Assembly: GCA_007133745.1 (NCBI GenBank)
Contig: SLMC01000357.1
Coordinates: 1 to 6,162 of the forward strand
Length of the DNA stretch: 6,162 nucleotides
Reading direction: 5' to 3'
From: Kiritimatiellia bacterium
GTDB lineage: Bacteria > Verrucomicrobiota > Kiritimatiellia > UBA8416 > SLMC01
Shown: one piece after another, positions 1 through 6,162 of the stretch
How the letters are laid out: every line of letters begins with the position of its first letter
How positions within the stretch are numbered: position 1 is the first letter of the stretch
Program-made: the position numbers and the translations under genes
The notes under the pieces: generated by a model
What the model saw: the letters and a program-made list of their open reading frames with translations, nothing else
Databases searched by the model: none
What the model was told of the DNA's origin: nothing

Positions 1-214
1 AACTGCACAGCCAAAACACGGCCCCGGAAACGAAACCCCACTTGAAACATGGCGCCGGCTTAGTGTGCCAGGCGATAAGCAGCAAGGGGACGAAGGCCAC
101 CCACGCCGCCTCCGACGAAGCGATCGGCGGATAGGCCGACGCCAGCAGGAAACCCGAGCCGATCGCTGCGATTCCGCGCCATGTCACGAGCCAGATTTTC
201 GCCAGTTTGTTCAT
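1..214 (-). CDS. lnt: Apolipoprotein N-acyltransferase, N-terminal fragment (cut by window edge)
   Basis: Lnt is an inner-membrane enzyme that moves an acyl chain from a phospholipid to the N-terminal cysteine of diacylated apolipoproteins, the last step of lipoprotein maturation in Gram-negative bacteria. Only the first 71 codons are present; the frame is open to the edge. The translation begins MNKLAKIWLVTWRG and contains hydrophobic stretches at about residues 14-28, 36-49 and 59-71. The pattern LLASAYPP (23-30), then AWVAFVPLLL (37-46), then KWGFVSGAVFWL (58-69) matches the first membrane helices of Lnt, including the aromatic-proline turn after helix 1 and the Gly/Phe/Trp-rich third helix. 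The nitrilase-like catalytic domain with its Glu-Lys-Cys triad would lie outside the window, so its integrity cannot be judged. The ATG at 214-212 is chosen because a GGAG (229-226) lies 11 nt upstream and the helices begin at the expected distance. It lies downstream of secA on the same strand. Identification rests on a short membrane segment, so confidence is good but not maximal. Confidence 0.8.
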   Translation of the reverse strand, partial: MNKLAKIWLVTWRGIAAIGSGFLLASAYPPIASSEAAWVAFVPLLLIAWHTKPAPCFKWGFVSGAVFWLCS

Positions 215-225
215 GAGCGCCCGTT

Positions 226-255
226 CTCCGAACACACGCTATTTTGCGCGTGTGT
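226..255 (-). promoter_or_regulatory. Perfect hairpin abutting the lnt Shine-Dalgarno
   Basis: In the minus-strand RNA, ACACACGC (255-248) pairs perfectly with GCGTGTGT (239-232) around an 8-nt loop. Two bases after the stem comes the only SD-like sequence before lnt, GGAG (229-226), 11 nt from the ATG. The stem does not cover the SD, so it could help ribosome access, protect the 5' end of the message or be incidental. No poly-U follows, which argues against a terminator. The structure is seen directly; any regulatory role is inferred. Confidence 0.35.
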
Positions 256-330
256 ATTGGCCGTTTCCGGTTGCTTGGGCATAAAGAGTTCAGGTGTCGG
301 ATAATTCTGAAAATCTTGCCTGAGACAACA

Positions 331-409
331 GGTTTCAGTGTTCAGGTTTCAGTATAAGAAAACCTTTGATGTACAATATTTTTCAATCTGAAACCTGACA
401 CCTGAAACC
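331..409. repeat. Inverted repeat with 22-bp arms built from CAGGTTTCAG units
   Basis: The left arm (331-352) and the reverse complement of the right arm (388-409) agree at 19 of 22 positions. Each arm contains two copies of a GGTTTCAG/CAGGTTTCAG unit, and the loop is 35 nt of AT-rich sequence. A further exact 10-mer, TTCAGGTGTC, occurs at 289-298 and in inverted orientation at 397-406. The cluster is non-coding and lies between the secA stop and the lnt start. It may be a dispersed intergenic repeat or a processing or terminator-like structure. No U-run follows the stem on the minus strand, so it is not a classical terminator. Confidence 0.6.
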
Positions 410-429
410 GTTCCTGTCCTCTCATCCCG

Positions 430-464
430 AAAAAAACGGGCATGCTCTGAGGCCCGCCTCGGAG
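430..464 (-). terminator. Possible weak intrinsic terminator after secA
   Basis: Immediately after the secA stop codon, minus-strand CTCCGAGG (464-457) can pair with CCTCAGAG (452-445) around a CGGG loop, with one C-A mismatch. A run of seven T (436-430) starts 8 nt beyond the stem. The T-run is further from the stem than in a textbook terminator, and it also lies inside a small CCCG/CGGG palindrome. This could be leaky termination that lets some secA transcripts continue into lnt. Confidence 0.35.
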
Positions 465-3400
465 CTACTGTCCGCAGCATTTCTTGTGTTTCTTTCCGCT
501 GCCGCAAGGACAGGGATCGTTCCGTCCGACCTTGGGTCCTTCGTGCCGAAGCGCGGCGTCGCCAATGGCCGAAGCCAAGGACAGGCCTTCCGGCAAGGCC
601 GTGGCGACAGCCGAAGCGCCCGCTGTCGCTCCGCCGCCACCCAGCAAAGACACGTCCTCGTGCACCATTTGCCGCGGCTGCCGCGTCATGCCGGCCAGGA
701 AATTCTCGAATGATTCCGGCGAGGTGGTCGACCGGAAAATCGACGAGGCGATATCCAGCTTGATCGCGTCCATCAGCTCGGAAAACATGTCGAACGCCTC
801 GCGCTTGTACTCGACCAGCGGATCGCGTTGGCCGTAGGCGCGCAGCCCCACGCCTTCCCGCAAAGCATCGACACCCCGCAGATAGTCCTGCCACTGGGAA
901 TCGATGGAGTGCAAAACGATATGCCGTTCCATCATGGCGACCGCGCGAGGCTCCTCCATGGATATTTTCAGGTCGTGCGCATGCTTGACCCGGTCGAAAA
1001 CAAGATCGACCACAGCGTCGAGATCGCCCTTCAGCGGCTTCACATCGTCAACCGACACCGCTATGGGGAACAGGCCCTGCACCCATTCCACGAACAACTT
1101 GACGCCTTCGTCGTCGCCTGCGGAAAGCTCGCGCTCCACGCGGTCGGCCACGACATCGCGCAACACGTCGTCGATATGTTCGCGCACGTTTTTGGCCCGG
1201 ACAATATCGCCGCGAAATCCGTAAATGATTTCGCGCTGCTTGTTCATGACATCGTCATACTGCAGCGTACGCTTGCGAATGGAATAGTTCTGCTGCTCGA
1301 CCCGGCGCTGCGCGCGCTCGATCGACTTGTTCAGCCAGCGATGTTCGAGCGGCTGGCCTTCCTCCAGACCGAGCCGGCTCATGATGTTCGCAATGCGGTC
1401 GGAACCGAACAGCCGCATCAGATTGTCCTCCAGCGACACGTAGAAGCGAGAGGATCCGGGATCGCCCTGCCGGGCGCAACGGCCGCGGAGCTGGCGGTCG
1501 ATCCGCCGAGATTCGTGGCGCTCGGACCCGATCACATGCAGTCCGCAGGGATTCTCTTCGAGCCTTTTGCGCAAGAGCTCGCCGTCCACCTTGTCCTCGA
1601 GCCGCAAATTCGATTCGATGATGTCGCGCGCGATCTTCACCACGCCCGGGCCCAGCTTGATATCCGTGCCGCGTCCGGCCATGTTGGTGGCGATAGTGAC
1701 CGACCCCGGCTGGCCGGCGCGTCGCACAATATCCGCCTCGCCTTCGTGGTTCTTGGCGTTCAGCACGTTGTGGGGAATGTTGGCGCGCTTGAGCATGCGG
1801 CTGACGATTTCCGAGGTTTCGACCGACACGGTGCCGACCAGCACCGGCTGACCGTCCTGATGGCATTCGCGGATTTCATCGAGCAGCGCACTGTACTTCT
1901 CGCGCTGCGTCTTGTAGATCAAATCGTTGTTATCGACCCGCCGCACCGGACGATTGGTCGGGATCACGATCACGTCCAGCTTGTAAATGTCGTGAAACTC
2001 GCCCGCTTCGGTTTCGGCCGTACCGGTCATGCCCGCCAACTTGTCGTACATGCGAAAATAGTTCTGAATGGTGATGGTGGCCAGCGTCTGCGTTTCGCGT
2101 TCGATTTTCACGCCTTCCTTGGCCTCGACCGCCTGATGCAGCCCGTCGCTCCAGCGTCGGCCGGGCAAAATGCGGCCGGTGAACTCGTCCACGATCATGA
2201 CCTGGTTGTTTTGCACCACGTATTCGACATCCTTTTCGTAAAGGCAATAGGCCCGGATCAACTGGTCCACATTGTGAATCCGCTCGCTTTTCTCGGAGAA
2301 GGCGCGCTGAATGATCTGGCGTTTGGCCTGCTTCTCCTCCTCGGAAAACGGCTCGGCATCCAATTCCGAGAGCGACAAGGCGATATCCGGCAGCACGTAC
2401 ATCTCGGGGTCGGACGGATTGAGCGCCTCGGTGCCCTTGTCGGTGAGGCTGGCGTCATGACTGCGTTCGTCGATGGTAAAGTAGAATTCTTCTCGCAGCT
2501 CGCGTGCCTGTTCCTTGCGCATATCCGTCAGCATCATGTTCTCGACCTGCTCGTGAAGACGGCGAATGCGCGGGTCTTCCAGCAAATGCATGAGCTGCTT
2601 ATGCTTCGGCATGCCGTGATGGACTTGGTAGAGCCGAATTTGCGCGGCTTCATCGTCGCCCTGCGCCAGATACTCCTTGGCCTCGCGCATCAGATTCGCA
2701 CAGAGATCGCGCTGCTTTCTGACCAGCCGCTCGACTTTGGGCTTGAGATCGAAATACTGATGGGAAGAGACAGGCGCCGGCCCGGAAATAATGAGCGGCG
2801 TACGAGCCTCGTCAATCAGGATGCTGTCCACTTCGTCGATAATGGCGTAGAAATAATCCCTTTGGACAAGACTTTCCGGATTGTACGCCATGCCGTTGTC
2901 GCGCAAATAGTCGAAACCGAACTGGGCATTCGTGCCGTAGGTGATGTCCCGCCCGTATTCCTCGCGACGCTGCGACGGCGTCATCTGGTCCTGAATGCAG
3001 CCGACCGTCAGACCCAAATATTCGTAAACCTGCCCCATCCACTGCGAGTCGCGGCGCGCCAGATAGTCGTTGACCGTGACCAACTGCACATTGCGGCCAG
3101 TCAAGGCGTTCAAGTACAGGGGCATCGTCGCTACGAGGGTCTTGCCTTCGCCGGTGGCCATTTCGGCGATCTTGCCCTGATGCAGCACAATGCCGCCCAT
3201 GATCTGGGAATCGAACGGGATCATGTCCCACACGATATCCTCTCCGCACACATCGAACGCCCTGCCCTTAAGACGACGGCAAGCGTTCTTGACGGCGGCA
3301 AACGCCTCGCACATGAGATCGTCGAGCGTGGCGCCCTTGGCCAGGCGTTCCTTGAATTCGGCTGTTTTGCCCTTTAATGCCGTCTCGGACAACGACTGAT

Positions 3401-3497
3401 AGTCCTGTTCGAGCCCATTGACGCGGGCGACCAGCGGCTTCAGCTTGCGCATGTCCTTGCTGGATTTTCCGATTATTTTCTTCAGAAGGCCTGTCAT
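465..3497 (-). CDS. secA: Preprotein translocase ATPase SecA
   Basis: SecA is the cytoplasmic, membrane-associated ATPase that pushes unfolded preproteins through SecYEG. At 1010 residues it is longer than E. coli SecA (901) but intact. Visible motifs are Walker A MATGEGKT (113-120), TVNDYLARRD (141-150), Walker B IIDEVDSILIDEART (219-233), VDEFTGR (436-442), GMTGTAETEAGEF (489-501), NMAGRGTDIKLG (605-616) and the arginine-finger motif RGRCARQGDPG (671-681). The preprotein cross-linking domain spans roughly 234-435 and carries a charged helical insertion at about 250-335. The helical scaffold and wing regions follow to about 930. A Gly/Ala-rich linker (about 950-985) leads to the zinc-binding tail, with Cys996, Cys998, Cys1007 and Cys1008, which binds SecB and phospholipid in other bacteria. 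The ATG is supported by AGGA (3507-3504) with 6-nt spacing, and by an N-terminus starting MTGLLKKIIG as in related SecAs. The stop is TAG. secA is separated from the phosphoesterase upstream by 424 bp, so it probably has its own promoter. The identification is essentially certain. Confidence 0.99.
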   Translation of the reverse strand: MTGLLKKIIGKSSKDMRKLKPLVARVNGLEQDYQSLSETALKGKTAEFKERLAKGATLDDLMCEAFAAVKNACRRLKGRAFDVCGEDIVWDMIPFDSQIMGGIVLHQGKIAEMATGEGKTLVATMPLYLNALTGRNVQLVTVNDYLARRDSQWMGQVYEYLGLTVGCIQDQMTPSQRREEYGRDITYGTNAQFGFDYLRDNGMAYNPESLVQRDYFYAIIDEVDSILIDEARTPLIISGPAPVSSHQYFDLKPKVERLVRKQRDLCANLMREAKEYLAQGDDEAAQIRLYQVHHGMPKHKQLMHLLEDPRIRRLHEQVENMMLTDMRKEQARELREEFYFTIDERSHDASLTDKGTEALNPSDPEMYVLPDIALSLSELDAEPFSEEEKQAKRQIIQRAFSEKSERIHNVDQLIRAYCLYEKDVEYVVQNNQVMIVDEFTGRILPGRRWSDGLHQAVEAKEGVKIERETQTLATITIQNYFRMYDKLAGMTGTAETEAGEFHDIYKLDVIVIPTNRPVRRVDNNDLIYKTQREKYSALLDEIRECHQDGQPVLVGTVSVETSEIVSRMLKRANIPHNVLNAKNHEGEADIVRRAGQPGSVTIATNMAGRGTDIKLGPGVVKIARDIIESNLRLEDKVDGELLRKRLEENPCGLHVIGSERHESRRIDRQLRGRCARQGDPGSSRFYVSLEDNLMRLFGSDRIANIMSRLGLEEGQPLEHRWLNKSIERAQRRVEQQNYSIRKRTLQYDDVMNKQREIIYGFRGDIVRAKNVREHIDDVLRDVVADRVERELSAGDDEGVKLFVEWVQGLFPIAVSVDDVKPLKGDLDAVVDLVFDRVKHAHDLKISMEEPRAVAMMERHIVLHSIDSQWQDYLRGVDALREGVGLRAYGQRDPLVEYKREAFDMFSELMDAIKLDIASSIFRSTTSPESFENFLAGMTRQPRQMVHEDVSLLGGGGATAGASAVATALPEGLSLASAIGDAALRHEGPKVGRNDPCPCGSGKKHKKCCGQ

Positions 3498-3586
3498 GAA
3501 ATATCCTTTTCACTGAAATTCAAAAAGATTCAACCCTTACGCATACCAGCAAAACGGGAATAAGGAAACATCAAAATGGACGCTTC

Positions 3587-3615
3587 AGGATATTCCTTTG
3601 AACACCTGATCCCAA
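3587..3615 (-). promoter_or_regulatory. Tentative secA promoter
   Basis: On the minus strand TTGGGA (3615-3610) is followed 17 nt later by TATCCT (3592-3587), each matching 4 of 6 bases of the sigma70 -35 and -10 consensus. This would give a leader of about 80 nt before the secA ATG. It is the best pair I found in the gap, but with two mismatches in each box a chance match is quite possible. Confidence 0.25.
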
Positions 3616-3637
3616 GGCGGCATCGCCCGTAAAGAGT

Positions 3638-3669
3638 GTGTGTGAGTATGGGAGTGTGTGAGTACGGGA
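3638..3669. repeat. Two tandem copies of a 16-bp GT-rich unit
   Basis: GTGTGTGAGTATGGGA (3638-3653) is followed directly by GTGTGTGAGTACGGGA (3654-3669), identical at 15 of 16 positions. It is probably a slippage-type duplication in non-coding DNA. No function is evident. Confidence 0.8.
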
Positions 3670-3720
3670 AAGATGAGCCCGCTCGGCCGCACCCGTACCC
3701 CAAACGTTAAACCAAAAACA

Positions 3721-3905
3721 CTGTCATCCCATAGAAGAATGGAATGAAGGAATGTTGGAACAATGATATCAAGCCGAAACGGCGATTTCATCTGTCGGAA
3801 ATTCTGCAACGCACTGCGCGACCGGCAAACGGAAGAAAAAGAAACGACCACTGGCTGTCAATGATTTACAACATTCCACTTTTCCATGATTCCATTGGAT
3901 GACAG
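3721..3905. repeat. 185-bp MITE-like element with 37-bp imperfect terminal inverted repeats
   Basis: The left end (3721-3757) and the reverse complement of the right end (3869-3905) align without gaps at 29 of 37 positions. The outer 9 bp (CTGTCATCC/GGATGACAG) and the inner 9 bp (GGAATGTTG/CAACATTCC) match perfectly. The 111-bp interior has no coding potential but contains a small GCCG-AAA-CGGC hairpin. There is no transposase, and I see no clear target-site duplication (the left flank ends AAAACA and the right flank begins CGGCGC). Since it begins 16 nt after the phosphoesterase stop, its RNA could fold into a long stem that ends or stabilises that transcript. A non-autonomous mobile element or a dispersed palindromic repeat are the main options. 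Confidence 0.6.
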
Positions 3906-3921
3906 CGGCGCCAATGCAAGA

Positions 3922-4650
3922 TCATTTGCCGAGTTCGAGGCGTTTGGCGAGGCGTTCGGGAAGGCCGACTTCGCGGATTTTCGCCTGGGCGGCAGCCACA
4001 TCGTATTTCAGGCGGCGGAATACGATTTCCCGCTTTTCCATGTTGTAAATCACGTAGGACGCATCGGGATTGCCGTCGCGCGGCTGTCCGACACTGCCCA
4101 CGTTGACATAGTACTTTACGCCCAGCGAAAGTTTAAGCTTGTTCGCGAACAGACGCTTGGCCCGGCCGCTCTTTTCGAAAACGAGGGGCACATGCGTATG
4201 CCCGTGAAAGCACACCGAGGTGGACTGGTAGTTGAAATGGGCGTCGGCCTCTAGCGTGTCGAACACGTAGCCCCATTTTTCCGGCATGTCCAATGTGCTG
4301 TGCACCAGGGTAAAGCCGTCGACCCGCGTACTGTATTTGAGATTTTTCAAATAGCGGATTTGCTCTTCGGTCAACTGTTTCCTTGTCCAGTCGATCACAT
4401 TGGCGGCCAGCGGATGAAAATCCTCCAGGCATTCGTCATGCGCACAGTAATGATCGTGATTGCCGCGCGAAACGCCGGCCGATATTTCGCGGACTTTCTC
4501 CAGACATTCGGAGGGATTGGCATTGTAGCCGACAATGTCGCCCACGCAAACGTAGGCATTGACTCCATGCTTCTCGGCATCCTCGATCACAACGGTTAGC
4601 GCTTCCAAATTGCTGTGGATGTCGCCCAAAACGGCATAAATTTTCTTCAT
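3922..4650 (-). CDS. Calcineurin-like metallophosphoesterase, substrate unknown
   Basis: This is a 242-residue cytoplasmic protein with no signal peptide or membrane segment. It carries the complete two-metal motif set of the metallophosphoesterase superfamily: D10-I-H12, G37-D38, G63-N64-H65-D66, H117 and G150-H151-T152-H153. Such enzymes hydrolyse phosphomonoesters or phosphodiesters using two divalent metals. The short single-domain form is typical of the YfcE/Metallophos_2 type. The VGDIVGYNANP stretch (36-46) and NVGSVGQPRDGNP (about 188-200) are strongly characteristic of a common bacterial subgroup whose physiological substrate I cannot name. The ATG is fixed by the conserved N-terminus MKKIYAVLGDIHSN. 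Its SD is weak (GAGG at 4665-4662, 11 nt away), and it starts 18 nt after the ispD stop, so translation may depend partly on coupling to ispD. The two genes very likely share a transcript. A direct role in isoprenoid synthesis is not implied by the sequence. Confidence 0.93.
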   Translation of the reverse strand: MKKIYAVLGDIHSNLEALTVVIEDAEKHGVNAYVCVGDIVGYNANPSECLEKVREISAGVSRGNHDHYCAHDECLEDFHPLAANVIDWTRKQLTEEQIRYLKNLKYSTRVDGFTLVHSTLDMPEKWGYVFDTLEADAHFNYQSTSVCFHGHTHVPLVFEKSGRAKRLFANKLKLSLGVKYYVNVGSVGQPRDGNPDASYVIYNMEKREIVFRRLKYDVAAAQAKIREVGLPERLAKRLELGK

Positions 4651-4668
4651 CGCGTCAATGGCCTCGCA

Positions 4669-5346
4669 TCAGACTTTCAATATGGCCGCCGCCAGCGTCA
4701 AGTCGTCGGGGGTTGTAATTTTAATGTTCGCTACCGACGCCGGAACGAGATGCACGTCCTTTTTGCGCAGTTCCAAGGCAGTCGCCTCGTCGGTGACCGT
4801 CATTTTCTTTTTTGTCACGAAATCCATGGCGTCGCGAAGCAGGTCCACCTTGAAACTTTGCGGTGTTTGCACGGCCCAAAGTTTGCTCCTGTCCTGCGTA
4901 CTCTTGACTTTCATACCGCGTTCGACATACTTGACGGTATCCGTAATCTGGACGCCGGCTACGCCGGATCCGTAACGCCGGGCGGTCTTGATCGTACTTG
5001 AAATCAGTTCGGGCGTGACGCACGGGCGGGCTCCGTCGTGCACGGAAACAATTTGAACGTCGTCGCTCAAGGCCTTCAAGCCGATGGCAACCGAGCCTTG
5101 GCGCGTGGCGGCGCCCGCGAGGATTTTCTTGACCTTGGTAAACCCGTACATTTTCGCCAAGCCCCATGCGCCTTCCCGCCGATCCTTGCGGACCACAAGA
5201 ATCACACCGTCAATATCAGGGCATTTTTCATAGGCGTCCAGGGAATAGGCCAAGACGGGCATATTGCCCAGACTGAAGAACGCCTTGTCCACAAGTGGCC
5301 CCATTCTCTTGCTCTGTCCCGCAGCGACAACAATGCCGTAGTTCAT
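4669..5346 (-). CDS. ispD: 2-C-methyl-D-erythritol 4-phosphate cytidylyltransferase
   Basis: IspD joins MEP and CTP to give CDP-methylerythritol and pyrophosphate, the third step of the non-mevalonate isoprenoid pathway, in the cytoplasm. The protein has 225 residues, against 236 in E. coli, and is a full single Rossmann-like domain. Visible motifs are the nucleotide-binding VVAAGQSKRMG (6-16) with K21, GAATRQGSV (78-86), VHDGARP (102-108), ITDTVK (134-139), DRSKLWAVQTPQSF (152-165), TDEATALE (185-192) and ANIKITTPDDL (206-216). R14, K21, R153 and K209 appear to correspond to catalytic or substrate-contact residues of E. coli IspD (Arg20, Lys27, Arg157, Lys213). The usual Pro-Lys-Gln around K21 reads Asp-Lys-Ala here, a variation I regard as within the family. 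The start is supported by GGAGG (5355-5351), 4 nt from the ATG. ispF is not adjacent, unlike in many bacteria. The gene is first in its transcription unit, just beyond the rRNA terminator. Confidence 0.96.
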   Translation of the reverse strand: MNYGIVVAAGQSKRMGPLVDKAFFSLGNMPVLAYSLDAYEKCPDIDGVILVVRKDRREGAWGLAKMYGFTKVKKILAGAATRQGSVAIGLKALSDDVQIVSVHDGARPCVTPELISSTIKTARRYGSGVAGVQITDTVKYVERGMKVKSTQDRSKLWAVQTPQSFKVDLLRDAMDFVTKKKMTVTDEATALELRKKDVHLVPASVANIKITTPDDLTLAAAILKV

Positions 5347-5420
5347 GCTTCCTCCGGCGACAAATGATTAGCCGTCTTTAACTTGCGACAAAAACAACGC
5401 GCCTTATTTTAGCGTGTTAA

Positions 5421-5449
5421 ACAATACAGAATCCCGGCATGCCTGTCAA
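5421..5449 (-). promoter_or_regulatory. Sigma70-type promoter for ispD and the phosphoesterase
   Basis: A perfect -35 box TTGACA (5449-5444) is followed after exactly 17 nt by TATTGT (5426-5421), which matches the -10 consensus at 4 of 6 positions. Transcription would start near 5414, giving a leader of about 68 nt before the ispD ATG. The promoter sits between the rrn terminator and ispD, where one is needed. The spacer contains an 8-bp palindrome, GGCATGCC (5436-5443), which could be an operator half or chance. Confidence 0.75.
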
Positions 5450-5463
5450 GCGGGTAATCCAAT

Positions 5464-5498
5464 AAAAAAAGCCGAATTCCATCGGAATCCGGCTTTTT
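5464..5498 (-). terminator. Rho-independent terminator of the rRNA operon
   Basis: On the minus strand GCCGGATTCC (5493-5484) pairs with GGAATTCGGC (5480-5471) around a 3-nt loop, with one mismatch, and is followed by seven T (5470-5464). The opposite strand also ends in five T (5494-5498), so it could work both ways. It lies 10 nt past the 5S 3' end, as expected for the end of an rrn operon. Confidence 0.9.
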
Positions 5499-5508
5499 CA
5501 AAAATAAT

Positions 5509-5625
5509 CCCCGGCAACGAGCTACTCTCCCGCGGCCCTCTGCCGCAGTACCATCGCCGCTGAGGCCCTTCACTACCGTGTTCGGGATGGGAACGGGTGT
5601 TACCTCCTCGCTATGATCACCGGGG
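5509..5625 (-). rRNA. rrf: 5S ribosomal RNA
   Basis: This 117-nt RNA is part of the large ribosomal subunit. The ends CCCCGG (5625-5620) and CCGGGG (5514-5509) pair to form helix I. The conserved core around CCCATCCCGAACACGG lies at about 5592-5577 and is followed by the usual helix IV/V region. The exact mature ends are estimated from the helix I pairing and could shift by a base or two. It lies between the 23S gene and the operon terminator. Confidence 0.95.
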
Positions 5626-5731
5626 AAATCATATAGTCAAATCAAGACTGCATAGATCGGGGCAAGCAACGAGCGCCTCAGACGGCCTGACAATTGCGCG
5701 AACGCAATCGCATCGGACGCCTGTAAAAATA
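5626..5731 (-). other. 23S-5S internal transcribed spacer
   Basis: This 106-nt spacer has no tRNA. It contains a perfect 6-bp hairpin, ATTGCG (5708-5703) with CGCAAT (5698-5693), closing a TTCG loop in the RNA. This is a plausible folding or RNase landmark for separating 23S from 5S. The stretch is part of the rRNA transcript and is removed during maturation. Confidence 0.8.

Positions 5732-6162
<431 letters not shown>

Larger units (their letters stand above)
3498..3921. other. 424-bp gene-free region between the phosphoesterase and secA
   Basis: I see no credible gene here. It holds the secA ribosome binding site (3504-3507), a weak promoter candidate (3587-3615), a tandem 16-mer (3638-3669), and a 185-bp element with terminal inverted repeats that ends 16 nt after the phosphoesterase stop codon. 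A 7-bp inverted pair, GTACGGG (3662-3668) and CCCGTAC (3692-3698), could also form a stem. The sequence looks more AT-rich than the flanking genes. The open frame across 3585-3851 on the minus strand begins with GTG, has no SD, and is translated from the GT-rich repeat, so it is not called. Confidence 0.7.

Noticed and set aside
65..304. A 79-codon plus-strand frame opposite lnt
   Set aside because: It overlaps the convincing lnt N-terminus, is Arg-rich as expected of an antisense reading of GC-rich sequence, and shows no family similarity.
828..3377. An 849-codon open frame on the plus strand, antisense to secA
   Set aside because: It lies entirely inside a certain secA gene. Its protein is a low-information mix rich in His, Val, Leu and Asp that resembles no family I know. 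Long antisense frames like this arise from codon bias in GC-rich genes.
3585..3851. An 88-codon frame on the minus strand in the phosphoesterase-secA gap
   Set aside because: It has a GTG start without an SD. Part of it is a translation of the GT-rich tandem repeat (Thr-His runs) and it cuts through half of the inverted-repeat element.
5390..5418. Stem AACACGC/GCGCGTT followed by five T, resembling an attenuator in the ispD leader
   Set aside because: It has an A-C mismatch in a 7-bp stem, and the predicted transcription start near 5414 falls inside the first arm, so most of that arm would be missing from the RNA.
5626..5731. A possible tRNA in the 23S-5S spacer
   Set aside because: I found no TTCGA-type T-loop with a matching acceptor stem or CCA end; only a simple 6-bp hairpin is present.

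Overview
The window looks like ordinary chromosomal housekeeping DNA from a Gram-negative bacterium, most likely in the PVC superphylum (Kiritimatiellota/Verrucomicrobiota-like). The clues are an lnt gene, which implies lipoproteins and an outer membrane, and a 1010-residue SecA. That SecA has the long charged insertion in its preprotein cross-linking domain and the RGRCARQGDPG version of the helicase motif, both of which I associate with PVC SecA proteins. The taxon is an inference; the 23S fragment in the window would settle it.

Everything recognisable lies on the minus strand, so transcription runs from high to low coordinates. First comes the tail of a ribosomal RNA operon: the 3' part of 23S rRNA (5732-6162), a 106-nt spacer with no tRNA, 5S rRNA (5509-5625) and a strong hairpin terminator (5464-5498). 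A good sigma70-type promoter (5421-5449) starts only 14 bp beyond that terminator. It should drive ispD (4669-5346, MEP isoprenoid pathway) and, 18 nt downstream, a small metallophosphoesterase (3922-4650). A 424-bp gene-free stretch follows, holding a 185-bp element with 37-bp imperfect terminal inverted repeats and a short tandem repeat. Next come secA (465-3497), a 250-bp gap with another inverted repeat and a possible terminator, and the first 71 codons of lnt (1-214), cut by the window edge.

The genes share envelope and export themes. SecA drives preproteins through SecYEG. Lnt finishes the lipoproteins that arrive by that route. IspD makes precursors for undecaprenyl phosphate and quinones. 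They need not form one regulon: the gaps around secA suggest at least three transcription units (rrn, ispD-phosphoesterase, secA with or without lnt).

I found no CRISPR array, transposase, phage gene, toxin-antitoxin pair or other undescribed multi-gene system. The least explained signals are the non-coding inverted repeats at 3721-3905 and 331-409, and a perfect hairpin directly upstream of the lnt ribosome binding site.
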